From Candidatus Glassbacteria bacterium (lineage in GTDB: Bacteria > Gemmatimonadota > Glassbacteria > GWA2-58-10): 46,419 nt of DNA. Shown one piece after another: positions 8,741 through 18,113 of the stretch (position 1 is the stretch's first letter; every line of letters starts with the position of its first letter). The stretch spans positions 52,098-98,516 of the forward strand of contig VRUH01000011.1 in NCBI GenBank assembly GCA_019456185.1, written 5' to 3'. The notes beneath the pieces were generated by a model. The model did no database searches. It saw only the letters and a program-made list of their open reading frames with translations, and was not told the origin of the DNA. Position numbers and translations under genes: made by a program.

Positions 8741-9295
8741 ATGAAAATCGTCATACTGGTTCTGGTGATCGTTATTTTCCTGAGCATTGTAGCCTACCGC
8801 CTCTACCAGCAGAGGGCTCTGCTGAAAAAGAGCCAGGATTACGAGAACCTGCTGCGGGATGCGCGGGTGACCCGCTATCAATACACCCAGGCCCTGCAGA
8901 CTACCCGCGAGATTCTCCAGGAAGTGGAACGGCTCGAGGAAAAGCCGAAATCACTCAAGGCGGAAATTTACAACTACCACCAGGAGATGCGGATTCAGAT
9001 CGAGCATTTGCGCAAACAACGCGCGACCTCGACAAACAGTGAACTGGACAAGCGCACTATTGCCCAGATGGAAAACGACCTCGCCGAAAAATGGGCTCAT
9101 ACCGACGCCAGGAAAAAAGTCTGCCTCGAAGCTGAAAATACGTGCGCCGAGGCCAGGCAAAAACTCAATGCGCGGGAGGAGGAAGAGTTGCGGATAACCG
9201 AAAAATGGACCGAGCAGAAAAACGCTGTTATGACGACTTATCAACAGCTCAAGGAAGAAATCCTGGTTACCGATCCGATGAAGTATTTCAGCTAG
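8741..9295 (+). CDS. Membrane-anchored coiled-coil protein
   Basis: About 184 residues: one N-terminal transmembrane helix (residues 2-20, IVILVLVIVIFLSIVAYRL) and then a long, highly charged, almost Cys-free alpha-helical region (about 25-180) with heptad-like spacing, rich in Glu, Lys, Gln and Arg. The start at 8741 puts the membrane helix at the very N-terminus; an ATG at 8693 is in frame but would add a basic 16-residue leader. It follows the hybrid kinase by 69 bases with no terminator between, so it may be the third gene of that operon. I do not recognise a family; a scaffold or anchor role for the signalling pair is only a guess. Confidence 0.7.
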   Translation: MKIVILVLVIVIFLSIVAYRLYQQRALLKKSQDYENLLRDARVTRYQYTQALQTTREILQEVERLEEKPKSLKAEIYNYHQEMRIQIEHLRKQRATSTNSELDKRTIAQMENDLAEKWAHTDARKKVCLEAENTCAEARQKLNAREEEELRITEKWTEQKNAVMTTYQQLKEEILVTDPMKYFS

Positions 9296-9438
9296 AACAG
9301 CCTGTTAAGATTGCCCCGCCCGCCCATCTGCTTATCAACCTTGTCATCAGCGCCAACCGGTAATATCTTTTGTCGGCTTTTTGAACATTCGGACTCAATT
9401 TTCCCAAACAAAGCCTAAATTCAGTATCGCGGATCGGC

Positions 9439-11667
9439 ATGAAGCGGCTTGATAAGATTCTATCTCCCCTCCTCTGCCTGCTGCCGGCTGTTCTTTCCCC
9501 GGCCGCCGGTCAAACCGGGTCTGACAGCCTGCCTGTCAGCGGAGCCGATATAATCATCCAGGTGTCGACAACTCAAAAGCCGGTCACGGTTGACGGCAGA
9601 CTGGATGAACCGGCCTGGCGGGACGCCGTTCCCTACCTCGACTATTTCTTCCAGCAGGAACCGCTGGACAGGGCTCCCAGCAGCCAGAAAACCGAACTGA
9701 GAGTACTGCAGGACGGTGCCTATATCTATTTCGGGGCAATCTGCTATGAACAGGACCCCTCGCAGATTTTCGCCACGGTCAAGCGTCGTGACGGCAGCTT
9801 CCTTTCAGACGACGCTTTCGAGCTGCTGATCGACACGTTCCAGGACAAACGCAACAGTTTCGCGTTCGGCACCAACCCGTTCGGGGCCAAGATTGATGCG
9901 ATCATCAGCGATGAAGGAAACCATATCAACAAAAGCTGGGACTGTATCTGGTACTGCAAGACCTCGGTTGACGAGCGCGGCTGGATAATCGAAATAGCCG
10001 TCCCGTTCAAATCGCTCAAATACAAGCACGGCGAGACAGTTGACTGGGGCCTCAATATCACGCGCGAGATCAAGCACAGCAAGGAAGTGACCTATCTGGC
10101 GCCGATCCCGCGGGGGCTGGGGCACAACGGCAAGTTCAAGGGCTCGCTGTTTGCAACATTGCGCGGTATCCGCCCGCCTGAGTCGGCCCTGAACCTCGAG
10201 GTCCAGCCATATCTGACTTCAGGGCGAAGCTGGCTTTACGAGACGGACCAGCGCGACAACGAACTCGGCAGCGGATTCGACATCCGCTACAAATTTACGC
10301 CCCAGCTCAATTTCGATTTCAGCTACCAGACCGATTTCGCCCAGGCCGAGGCCGATGAGGAGATCGCCAACCTGACCAGGTTCAACATCAACCTCAAGGA
10401 AAAACGGGAGTTCTTCCTCGAAAGCGCCGGGATCTTCAATTTCGGCGGGGGTCAAAGCGCGGGCGGCACGCTGGTGGGAGCTCGCCGGGGAGAGAGCTAC
10501 AAGCTCTTCGAGTCGCGCACGATCGGGATCCACGACGGCCGCAAGGTGCCGATGTGGGGCGGAGCCAAACTGGCCGGCCGCGCCGGCAGGTATTCGCTGG
10601 GCGTGATGAACATGCAGAGCAAGCACGCTATCCTGGACGACACCACCACCGTGCCCTCGACCAACTTCACTGTCGCCCGGCTCAAGCGTGACTTCCTGAC
10701 CAACAGTTACGTGGGGATGCTGCTGCTTAACAAACAGAGCAATCCCGACCTGTATTCGCGGACTGTGGGAGCGGATTATTTCCTGGCCTTCACTCCCGAG
10801 GTGATTTTCAACGGTTCGCTGGCGCGCTCATTCGTACCCGCTGGAGGCGGCAACCATTGGGCAGGCGAAACGCGGTTTATCGTCAACAAGGAGTGGATCG
10901 ATTTCCAGGCGAGCTACACCCATCTCGACAGCCTGTTCGATCCGGAGATGGGTTTTATCCAGCGAGGCAACATCCGCAGCTACGACGCCATCCTGGCCCT
11001 GACCAAGTGGCTCAACAACGGCGTGCTCAGGAGCCTGTCGGCGGTCAAGGATATCGAGTACAAGACCGACCATCACAACACGCTGGTCCGCAGGGAAAAC
11101 CGCTATAATTTCTACGCCACCCTGGCCAGCGAGGACAAGCTGTTTTTCTCGGTCCACAAGCTGCACGAATACCTGCCGTTCGATGACGAGATCCGCGAGA
11201 TCCCGATCGCCGCCGGAGGCTACACCGGCTACCATAAACACGTCAGGTTCAACTCTTACAGGGGCAGGAAATTTTCCGGCTCACTCAGCTACCGCTGGGG
11301 AGCGCTGCTCGATGGCACTACCACCAGCTTAAGTGTCACCAACCAGACCAAGATCAGCAACAGCTTCAATATCGACCTGACCTACAAACGCGAGGAGCTG
11401 GACCTGAGCCAGGGCTCGGTAACCGCCAACGTGATCGGGGGGCGGTTCATCTACTCTTTCACCACCGAGTTGTTCGCCAAGTATTACGTGCAGTGGAACG
11501 ACGCCGACCGTCACTTTTCCTCGAATCTGCTCGTGGACTATATCTTCCGTCCCCGCTGTCACTTCTATTTCGTGTTTAACGATAACCGGGACCGTAACCT
11601 GCTCACCCGTAACCACCTCCGCGACCGCCAGGTCCTGCTGAAACTGACCTACCTGTGGAACGTCTGA
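9439..11667 (+). CDS. DUF5916 outer-membrane-type protein with CBM9-like domain
   Basis: A 742-residue exported protein. A signal peptide (residues 1-25, LLCLLPAVLSPAAG) is followed by a family-9 carbohydrate-binding-like beta sandwich (about 40-240) with the signature TVDGRLDEPAWRDA and later WIIEIAVPFKSLKY. The long C-terminal DUF5916 region (about 240-742) is full of alternating strands with aromatic ends (RSYDAILALTKW, LLVDYIFRP), consistent with an outer-membrane beta barrel. Such proteins are frequent in Bacteroidota, Gemmatimonadota and related groups; their biochemical role is not established, and sugar or glycan handling is suggested only by the CBM9-like fold. It converges on the GH29 fucosidase gene with a 10-base gap, so the two are neighbours but not an operon. 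The ribosome-binding site is weak (GGATCGGC before ATG). Confidence 0.88.
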   Translation: MKRLDKILSPLLCLLPAVLSPAAGQTGSDSLPVSGADIIIQVSTTQKPVTVDGRLDEPAWRDAVPYLDYFFQQEPLDRAPSSQKTELRVLQDGAYIYFGAICYEQDPSQIFATVKRRDGSFLSDDAFELLIDTFQDKRNSFAFGTNPFGAKIDAIISDEGNHINKSWDCIWYCKTSVDERGWIIEIAVPFKSLKYKHGETVDWGLNITREIKHSKEVTYLAPIPRGLGHNGKFKGSLFATLRGIRPPESALNLEVQPYLTSGRSWLYETDQRDNELGSGFDIRYKFTPQLNFDFSYQTDFAQAEADEEIANLTRFNINLKEKREFFLESAGIFNFGGGQSAGGTLVGARRGESYKLFESRTIGIHDGRKVPMWGGAKLAGRAGRYSLGVMNMQSKHAILDDTTTVPSTNFTVARLKRDFLTNSYVGMLLLNKQSNPDLYSRTVGADYFLAFTPEVIFNGSLARSFVPAGGGNHWAGETRFIVNKEWIDFQASYTHLDSLFDPEMGFIQRGNIRSYDAILALTKWLNNGVLRSLSAVKDIEYKTDHHNTLVRRENRYNFYATLASEDKLFFSVHKLHEYLPFDDEIREIPIAAGGYTGYHKHVRFNSYRGRKFSGSLSYRWGALLDGTTTSLSVTNQTKISNSFNIDLTYKREELDLSQGSVTANVIGGRFIYSFTTELFAKYYVQWNDADRHFSSNLLVDYIFRPRCHFYFVFNDNRDRNLLTRNHLRDRQVLLKLTYLWNV

Positions 11668-11677
11668 GCCGCCCTCC

Positions 11678-12985
11678 CTAGTTCAGTTCCAGCACCACTA
11701 TCCGGTCATATGGGTCGCTGAGTTCAGCAGGCAGGCGGACCAGCGTGCCGATATCAGTCCTGGCGATATCCACCGCCGCGCCGTCGAGCGTCCGCGCCCG
11801 GGCTATCTCCAGCTCCGTTACCGGAAGAGCCACTACCCGCGCCGATTCATCGAGCACGTGAACGTAGACCTTCCGGCCATCCGCCGAAATTGTCGCGGCG
11901 CCCCAGCTCTGCGGCGGGCAGGGTCCCTTGCGCGTCCTGTAAATCGCCTCCCCGTTGCGCTCCAGCCACTCGCCCACCTCCAGCAGGCGCTGTCTGTGGT
12001 CCTCCTGGATCGTGCCATCGGGCCTGGGGCCGACATTCAGCAGCAGGTTCGCCCCGTAGCCGGCGGCGCGGGCCAGCGTGTGCACCAATTCCCGCACGCT
12101 CTTGGCTTTCTTGTCCCGCTGGTCGTAACCCCACGAGTTATTGATCGTCTGGCACATCTCCAGCGGCAGATCGCTGATCCCCGAACCCTTGTTATACGGG
12201 TCCTGGCCCGGCAGCCCTTTCTCGAACATCTGGAAATCCTCGCCGGGAAAGGGGGCCACGTGGTGGTTGCTGCCAACCAGGGCGGCCGGCTGCAGGCGAT
12301 GGATCAGGCCGTAGGTGCGCTCCAGGCGCCAGTCGGCGTCCGGCTTTTCCCACATCCCGTCGAACCAGATCCCGCCGACAGGACCGTAATTGGTCAGCAG
12401 TTCGCTCAACTGGGAATCCATGTAGTCCAGGTAGCTGTTCCAGTCCCCCGACTCCGGACGGCCGTGGGCGTAGCTTCCGCCCCGAGGCCAGTAGTCGGGG
12501 TGGTGCCAGTCGAGCTGGCTGTGGTAGAAAAACAGCTTGAGGCCGTGCCGCCGGCACGCCCCGGCCAGCATCTCCAGGATATCGCGGCCATAGGGTGCGG
12601 CGTCGACCACGTCGTACTCCGAGTGGCGGCTGCCGAACATCGCGAACCCGTCGTGGTGCTTGCTGGTGATCGTGATATAGCGCATCCCGGCCTTTTTCAC
12701 CAGTTCGCACCACGAGTCCGGGTCGAAATTGACCGGGTTGAACCGGACCGGCAGTTTCTCGTACTCCTCGATCGGAATGTCTTCGTTGTGCATCACCCAT
12801 TCGCCGCGGCCCAGCACGCTGTACACTCCCCAGTGGACGAACATCCCGTAGCCGGCATCGCGGAACCATTCGCGCGCCTCTATGTTTTCGGCGGAGGGAA
12901 CATAGCCGGTTTCGGCCGTTACCGGCGTGAATGCGGGTGCAGTGAGCAGAACCAGCAGTAAAGATAAAGGCGTAAGTCTGCGCAT
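11678..12985 (-). CDS. Alpha-L-fucosidase, glycoside hydrolase family 29, exported
   Basis: Retaining exo-fucosidase that removes L-fucose from glycans. The 435-residue product starts at ATG 12985 (AAGGA eight bases upstream) with a signal peptide ending TPVTA, so it acts in the periplasm or outside the cell. The GH29 barrel spans about 30-340. It contains GMFVHWGVYSVLGRGEW, ITSKHHDGFAMF and GGIWFDGMWEK, in which Asp209 is the expected catalytic nucleophile. Residues about 350-435 form the usual small beta-sandwich end. It has its own promoter and is transcribed toward the DUF5916 gene. Together with the nearby dockerin protein it suggests use of complex polysaccharides. The exact linkage preference cannot be told. 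Confidence 0.94.
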   Translation of the reverse strand: MRRLTPLSLLLVLLTAPAFTPVTAETGYVPSAENIEAREWFRDAGYGMFVHWGVYSVLGRGEWVMHNEDIPIEEYEKLPVRFNPVNFDPDSWCELVKKAGMRYITITSKHHDGFAMFGSRHSEYDVVDAAPYGRDILEMLAGACRRHGLKLFFYHSQLDWHHPDYWPRGGSYAHGRPESGDWNSYLDYMDSQLSELLTNYGPVGGIWFDGMWEKPDADWRLERTYGLIHRLQPAALVGSNHHVAPFPGEDFQMFEKGLPGQDPYNKGSGISDLPLEMCQTINNSWGYDQRDKKAKSVRELVHTLARAAGYGANLLLNVGPRPDGTIQEDHRQRLLEVGEWLERNGEAIYRTRKGPCPPQSWGAATISADGRKVYVHVLDESARVVALPVTELEIARARTLDGAAVDIARTDIGTLVRLPAELSDPYDRIVVLELN

Positions 12986-13003
12986 GGTCTGAATCCTTGC
13001 TGA

Positions 13004-13032
13004 ATTAGAAGATATATCCGGGGTTTTATCAA
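13004..13032 (-). promoter_or_regulatory. Sigma-70 promoter of the fucosidase gene
   Basis: TTGATA, 17 bases, TCTAAT: five of six matches in each box. It lies 19 bases upstream of the fucosidase ATG, so the mRNA leader would be very short. Confidence 0.6.
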
Positions 13033-13133
13033 TTTCTCGCGGTCAGGTCGTAAAAGCAATTTTTTTCCATCAGTGACATCCGGGATTTACCCTGCCCGTC
13101 ATCGAGCGCAACATTTGATATTCGGGTCAACGC

Positions 13134-13173
13134 AAAAAGGCCGCGTACTGTTGACATTCAACAATATGCGGCC
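13134..13173 (-). terminator. Terminator of tRNA-Met
   Basis: On the minus strand GGCCGC pairs with GCGGCC, with an inner GTTG/CAAC stem, followed by TTTTT. It begins nine bases after the encoded CCA of the tRNA. Confidence 0.8.
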
Positions 13174-13181
13174 CTCTTATC

Positions 13182-13258
13182 TGGTAGCGGAGGAGGGATT
13201 CGAACCCCCGACACGCGGATTATGATTCCGCTGCTCTAACCAACTGAGCTACTCCGCC
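13182..13258 (-). tRNA. tRNA-Met (anticodon CAT), elongator type
   Basis: A 77-base cloverleaf including an encoded CCA. The acceptor GGCGGAG pairs with CTCCGCT (terminal G-U), the discriminator is A, the T-arm is GGGGG TTCGAAT CCCTC, and the anticodon loop is ATCATAA on a GCGGA/TCCGC stem. The anticodon CAT fits elongator Met, initiator Met or Ile2. The stem lacks the three G-C pairs of initiators and position 1-72 is not the C-A mismatch. Acceptor positions 4-5 are G-G, unlike the C-C that lysidine synthetase favours. Elongator Met is therefore the best call. Confidence 0.85.
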
Positions 13259-13283
13259 TCATTTGCTCCGCAAGGGGATGAGA

Positions 13284-13312
13284 AAGATAGTTTTGCTCCT
13301 GAGGTATGTCAA
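13284..13312 (-). promoter_or_regulatory. Promoter of tRNA-Met
   Basis: Perfect TTGACA, 17 bases, TATCTT, 25 bases before the 5' end of the tRNA. The -35 box is one arm of the inverted repeat TGTCAAC-N8-GTTGACA (13307-13328); the other arm points toward the YigZ gene. Confidence 0.75.
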
Positions 13313-13379
13313 CTATATTTTGTTGACACCGAGTTTCCAGACCCGCTGTTTCGCTTAATCTGAGCAAGGTTACGTCCCG

Positions 13380-14033
13380 TTGATCGAGATCCCCGCCGAA
13401 GACCGGATTGTCGCTCCGGCCGCTGCCGGCCACTGCGAAACCAAAGTAAAAGGCAGCCGGTTTATCGCCATCTGCGCCGCTGCGGCCGACAGGGGCGCCG
13501 CGGAAAATTTCGTAGCCGGTGAACGCAGGCGCTACCACGGCGCCACCCATCACTGCTGGGCCTGGCGCGAGCTTGCACCCGGCGAGGCGGCGTTTGCCTG
13601 GGACGATGACGGGGAACCCTCGGGCACGGCCGGCCAGCCGATCCTGAACGCGGTGGACAGCGCCAAGCTCCGCGGAGCCGTCGTGGTGGTTACCCGCTAT
13701 TTCGGTGGTACTAAACTCGGTACCGGCGGACTGGCCCGGGCCTACGGCGAGGCGGCGGCCGGTGCGGTAGAAAATTCCGGCCTGCGGCAAGGAATGCATG
13801 CCGAAATGTTCCTGATTACAGTCGATTACGCACAGTTGAGGGCCGTAAACCGCCTGTTGGAGAGTTTTCCCGTGATGGTGACCGGGCGCGAGTTCACGGA
13901 CAATGTCGGCCTGAATATTGCAGTTTCATCGAGCCGGGCCGGGCGTTTCGCCGAATCGGTGGCTGAAATCACCGCCGGGCGCGCCGGGATCGAGCGCCTG
14001 GGATACCGCACGGTATTCGCGGTCGATAAATGA
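13380..14033 (+). CDS. YigZ/IMPACT family protein
   Basis: A 217-residue cytoplasmic protein of the YigZ (UPF0029/IMPACT) family. The core signature RYFGGTKLGTGGLARAYG is at about residues 103-120, preceded by DDDGEPSGTAGQPIL, both hallmarks. The C-terminal 70 residues form the RNA-binding-like second domain of the family (DUF1949 type). The bacterial role is uncertain; eukaryotic IMPACT regulates the GCN2 kinase. The likely start is TTG at 13380, with AAGG ten bases upstream; no ATG occurs in the right place. The lon gene follows after 41 bases on the same strand and may be co-transcribed. Confidence 0.9.
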   Translation: MIEIPAEDRIVAPAAAGHCETKVKGSRFIAICAAAADRGAAENFVAGERRRYHGATHHCWAWRELAPGEAAFAWDDDGEPSGTAGQPILNAVDSAKLRGAVVVVTRYFGGTKLGTGGLARAYGEAAAGAVENSGLRQGMHAEMFLITVDYAQLRAVNRLLESFPVMVTGREFTDNVGLNIAVSSSRAGRFAESVAEITAGRAGIERLGYRTVFAVDK

Positions 14034-14074
14034 GCAGTTTTCAACATGGAATCTTTCGCCAGGGACGGTGATTG

Positions 14075-16441
14075 ATGAAGCCAAGCACAGAGATAAAGCA
14101 GACCGCAAACACCAAAGATAACCTGCCCGATTCTCTCCCCCTTCTCCCGCTGACCGACCGGGTTGTCTTCCCCAATGTCGTGGTGCCAGTGATGGTGCCT
14201 GAGGGGTCGTTCGCCCAGCTTGTCGAAAACAATATCTCGGACAGGCAGCTTGTCGCCCTGGGCTTCCCGGGTAACAATGCCGGCCGCGCCGACGGCGACC
14301 GGCCGGAAAACCCGTTCCTGCCGGTTGGCACGCTGGGCCGCGTGCTGAAGATGATGCGGATGCAGGACGACTCGATCCGGCTGCTGATCCAGGGGGTGCG
14401 GCGCATAAGGCTGAAAGATATCCGCTCCGAGGGCGTAATCTATTACTGCTCTCCCACCGAAATCAGGTTCAGCCCGGAGCCGCAGGTGCAGCTGGCGGCC
14501 CTGCGCAAGGCCCTGTTGCTGCTGTTTTACGAGATGATCGATCTGAACCCCAACCTCAGCGAGGACCTTCGCGAGGCCAGCGACATTATCGCCCTGGCCG
14601 GAGACCTCGCCGATTTCGTCTCGGCCAATATCGAATTGCCCCTGCAGGAAAAACGCCAGGTATTTCTCACGCTCAACCCCCGCGACCGGGCCCAGATGGT
14701 TATCGACCTGCTGGTGCGCGAACGCAACCTGATCGAACTCAGCCGTCAGATTCAGACCAAGGTCAAGAGCCAGCTGGACAAGGAACAGCGTGAATATTAC
14801 CTCCGCGAGCAGTTGCGCGTGATCCGCCTCGAGCTCGGCGAGGACGATCCGCACAAGCGCGAACTCGACCAGTTGAGCGAGGAGATCGAGGGCGCGGAGA
14901 TGAGCGAGGAAGCACTGGAGATGGCCCGCCGCGAACTCGACCGGCTGAGGAGAATCCCGCCCTCGGCCTCCGAATACCACGTCTCGCGCACCTGGCTCGA
15001 CTGGCTGATCAATCTCCCCTGGCAGACATTCGGCCGGGAGCGGATCGATATCAACGAGGCCCGCCGGATCCTTGACGAGGACCATTACAGCCTGAACGAG
15101 GTCAAGGAGCGGATTATCGAGTTCCTGGCCGTGCGCCAGCTCAAACCAGACAGCAAGGGTCCGATTATCTGTTTCACCGGACCTCCGGGTGTGGGCAAGA
15201 CCTCGCTTGGCAAGTCGGTGGCCCGCGCGCTGGGCCGCAAGTTCTGCCGGATCGCCCTGGGCGGCATCCGCGACGAGGCCGAGATCAGGGGTCACCGCCG
15301 GACCTATATCGGCTCGATGCCCGGCTGGCTGATCCAGGTGATCCGCAGGGCCGGGGTCAACAACCCGGTGGTGATGCTGGACGAAATCGACAAGCTGGGC
15401 ACCGACCGCGGCGACCCGGCCAGCGCGCTCCTGGAGGTGCTCGATCCGGCCCAGAACAGCCAGTTCAGCGACCACTATCTCGAGGTCAATTTCGACCTCT
15501 CGAATGTCTTCTTTATCGCCACGGCCAACCTCCAGCACCAGATTCCCCACGCCCTGCGCGACCGCCTGGAAATAATCGAGATCAGCGGCTACACGCCCGC
15601 CGAAAAATGGCGGATCGCCGAGCGGCACCTGATCCCCCGTCAGCTCGAAGAAAACGGACTTGCCGGCGAGAACATGCTCAAGCTGCCCGAAAAAACGGTC
15701 CTGAAAGTTATCGGCAGCTACACCCGCGAATCCGGAGTCAGGGAGCTGGAACGCTGTCTGGCCACTCTCTGCCGTAAAACCGCACTGACTCTGCTGGAGG
15801 GCGGCTTCCACTCCAAAATCCTGCCCCAGGAGCTGAACTCGTTTCTGGGAGTGCCCAAGTTCCTGCCCGAGACAGCGGGACGAAGCCCGGAAGTGGGAAC
15901 GGCCACTGCGCTTGCCTGGACCGCCTACGGCGGCGAGATCCTGTTTGTCGAGGCGCTGAAAATGGATGGCGGGAAAAATTTCGACCTCACCGGCCAGCTG
16001 GGCGAGGTGATGCGGGAGTCGGCGTTGGCCGCGTTCAGCTATCTTCGCGCCAACCAGCACAGCATGGGGATCGACCCGGAGACGTTCGCCGCCTGCGACG
16101 TCCATCTTCACGTACCCAGCGGGGCCACTCCCAAGGACGGACCCTCGGCCGGCGTGGCCATTCTCGCCTCCCTGGCCAGCCTGCTGGGCGGCGTGCCGGT
16201 CCGCCACGACGTGGCGATGACCGGCGAGATAACCCTGCGCGGCAAGGTGCTGCCCGTGGGCGGAGTGAAGGAGAAAGTCCTCGCCGCCCATCGCGCCGGA
16301 ATCAAGAAAGTAATCCTGCCCGCGGACAACGAAAAAGACCTGTCCGATCTGCCTGTGGAGGTCAGCCGGGAGCTGACATTCAGCCTCGTGGACGATGTCC
16401 GTCAGGCACTGGAGATAGCTCTGGAACGCGATGAGGAGTAA
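14075..16441 (+). CDS. lon: ATP-dependent protease Lon
   Basis: Cytoplasmic ATP-dependent serine protease that degrades misfolded and regulatory proteins. 788 residues from ATG 14075 (a TTG directly before it is in frame), matching the usual LonA length. Order: N-terminal LON domain (about 20-215, LPLLPLTDRVVFPNVVVP), a helical linker (215-315), AAA+ module with Walker A GPPGVGKTS (Lys375) and Walker B VVMLDEID, then the protease domain with catalytic Ser691 (PKDGPSAGVAI) and Lys734 (GGVKEKVLAAHRAG), spaced 43 apart as in E. coli Lon. The segment SKGPIICFTGPPG is typical of LonA, and no membrane insert is present. Regulation cannot be read; no heat-shock operator was recognised upstream. Confidence 0.98.
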   Translation: MKPSTEIKQTANTKDNLPDSLPLLPLTDRVVFPNVVVPVMVPEGSFAQLVENNISDRQLVALGFPGNNAGRADGDRPENPFLPVGTLGRVLKMMRMQDDSIRLLIQGVRRIRLKDIRSEGVIYYCSPTEIRFSPEPQVQLAALRKALLLLFYEMIDLNPNLSEDLREASDIIALAGDLADFVSANIELPLQEKRQVFLTLNPRDRAQMVIDLLVRERNLIELSRQIQTKVKSQLDKEQREYYLREQLRVIRLELGEDDPHKRELDQLSEEIEGAEMSEEALEMARRELDRLRRIPPSASEYHVSRTWLDWLINLPWQTFGRERIDINEARRILDEDHYSLNEVKERIIEFLAVRQLKPDSKGPIICFTGPPGVGKTSLGKSVARALGRKFCRIALGGIRDEAEIRGHRRTYIGSMPGWLIQVIRRAGVNNPVVMLDEIDKLGTDRGDPASALLEVLDPAQNSQFSDHYLEVNFDLSNVFFIATANLQHQIPHALRDRLEIIEISGYTPAEKWRIAERHLIPRQLEENGLAGENMLKLPEKTVLKVIGSYTRESGVRELERCLATLCRKTALTLLEGGFHSKILPQELNSFLGVPKFLPETAGRSPEVGTATALAWTAYGGEILFVEALKMDGGKNFDLTGQLGEVMRESALAAFSYLRANQHSMGIDPETFAACDVHLHVPSGATPKDGPSAGVAILASLASLLGGVPVRHDVAMTGEITLRGKVLPVGGVKEKVLAAHRAGIKKVILPADNEKDLSDLPVEVSRELTFSLVDDVRQALEIALERDEE

Positions 16442-16584
16442 CAAGCAAGGGTATCCGGACCCCTGCCGCCAACCCACTCCATTGACAAGCCGACCGTTTG
16501 CGACTAATATTGGAATCGGGTGCAGGAAACTCGATCCGGCCCGGTTCGAACCATGACGAGTCAACTTGGCGGGCTTGCGAAAAG

Positions 16585-16965
16585 ATGTGGGATTTCCCCG
16601 AAAAATACGACTTCCTCGACGAGTTGGTCGACAAGGATACGCAGTACAGCAAGGAAGCCTACGTTTTCGTGCTGGACAGCCTGCGTAACCTGATCGAGGC
16701 CCTGGAAGAGGTGCGGCATGTTTCGGGCCGGGAACTGAGCGACGGCTGCCGCAGGCGCGCCCTGGAACTCTACGGCCCGCTGGCCCGCACCGTGCTCGAA
16801 CACTGGGGAATCTACCGGACCGATGATATCGGCGAGATCGTGTTCAACCTGATCGAGGCCAAACAGCTCACCAAGACCGAGGAAGACAGCAAGCAGGATT
16901 TCAAGAACGTGTTCGATTTCACCGAGGCGTTCGAGAAGAACTACCCCTGGGGCAAAGTCACCTGA
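16585..16965 (+). CDS. Minf_1886-family protein of unknown function
   Basis: A 126-residue, acidic, probably cytoplasmic protein. The conserved block WGIYRTDDIGEIVFNLIEA, followed by KTEEDSKQDFKNVFDF and an aromatic C-terminal tail, matches the Minf_1886 family known mainly from Verrucomicrobiota and Planctomycetota. No function is established for the family and no catalytic motif stands out. The frame stays open upstream to an ATG at 16498, but MWDFPEKYDFLDELV is the usual N-terminus, so ATG 16585 is chosen; its ribosome-binding site is poor. It lies alone between lon and mdh, with no terminator seen on either side. Confidence 0.7.
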   Translation: MWDFPEKYDFLDELVDKDTQYSKEAYVFVLDSLRNLIEALEEVRHVSGRELSDGCRRRALELYGPLARTVLEHWGIYRTDDIGEIVFNLIEAKQLTKTEEDSKQDFKNVFDFTEAFEKNYPWGKVT

Positions 16966-17071
16966 GCCGCAAGCCGCTCCTTCCCGCTGTGTTGCCAATT
17001 ATCGCGAAACAACTGTTGCTTTTCCAGTCCGATCCGTATCTCCATAATTCTGGTAATTCCTCGTCCGCTAA

Positions 17072-18088
<1,017 letters not shown>

Positions 18089-18113
18089 GCCACCCCAACC
18101 CGGAGTTTTCAGG

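Noticed and set aside
13182-13258. Initiator tRNA-fMet
   Set aside because: It lacks the three G-C pairs of the anticodon stem and the 1-72 mismatch of initiators.
13826-16564. A 912-codon open frame on the minus strand opposite lon
   Set aside because: Antisense shadow of lon, whose motifs and catalytic residues are complete on the plus strand.
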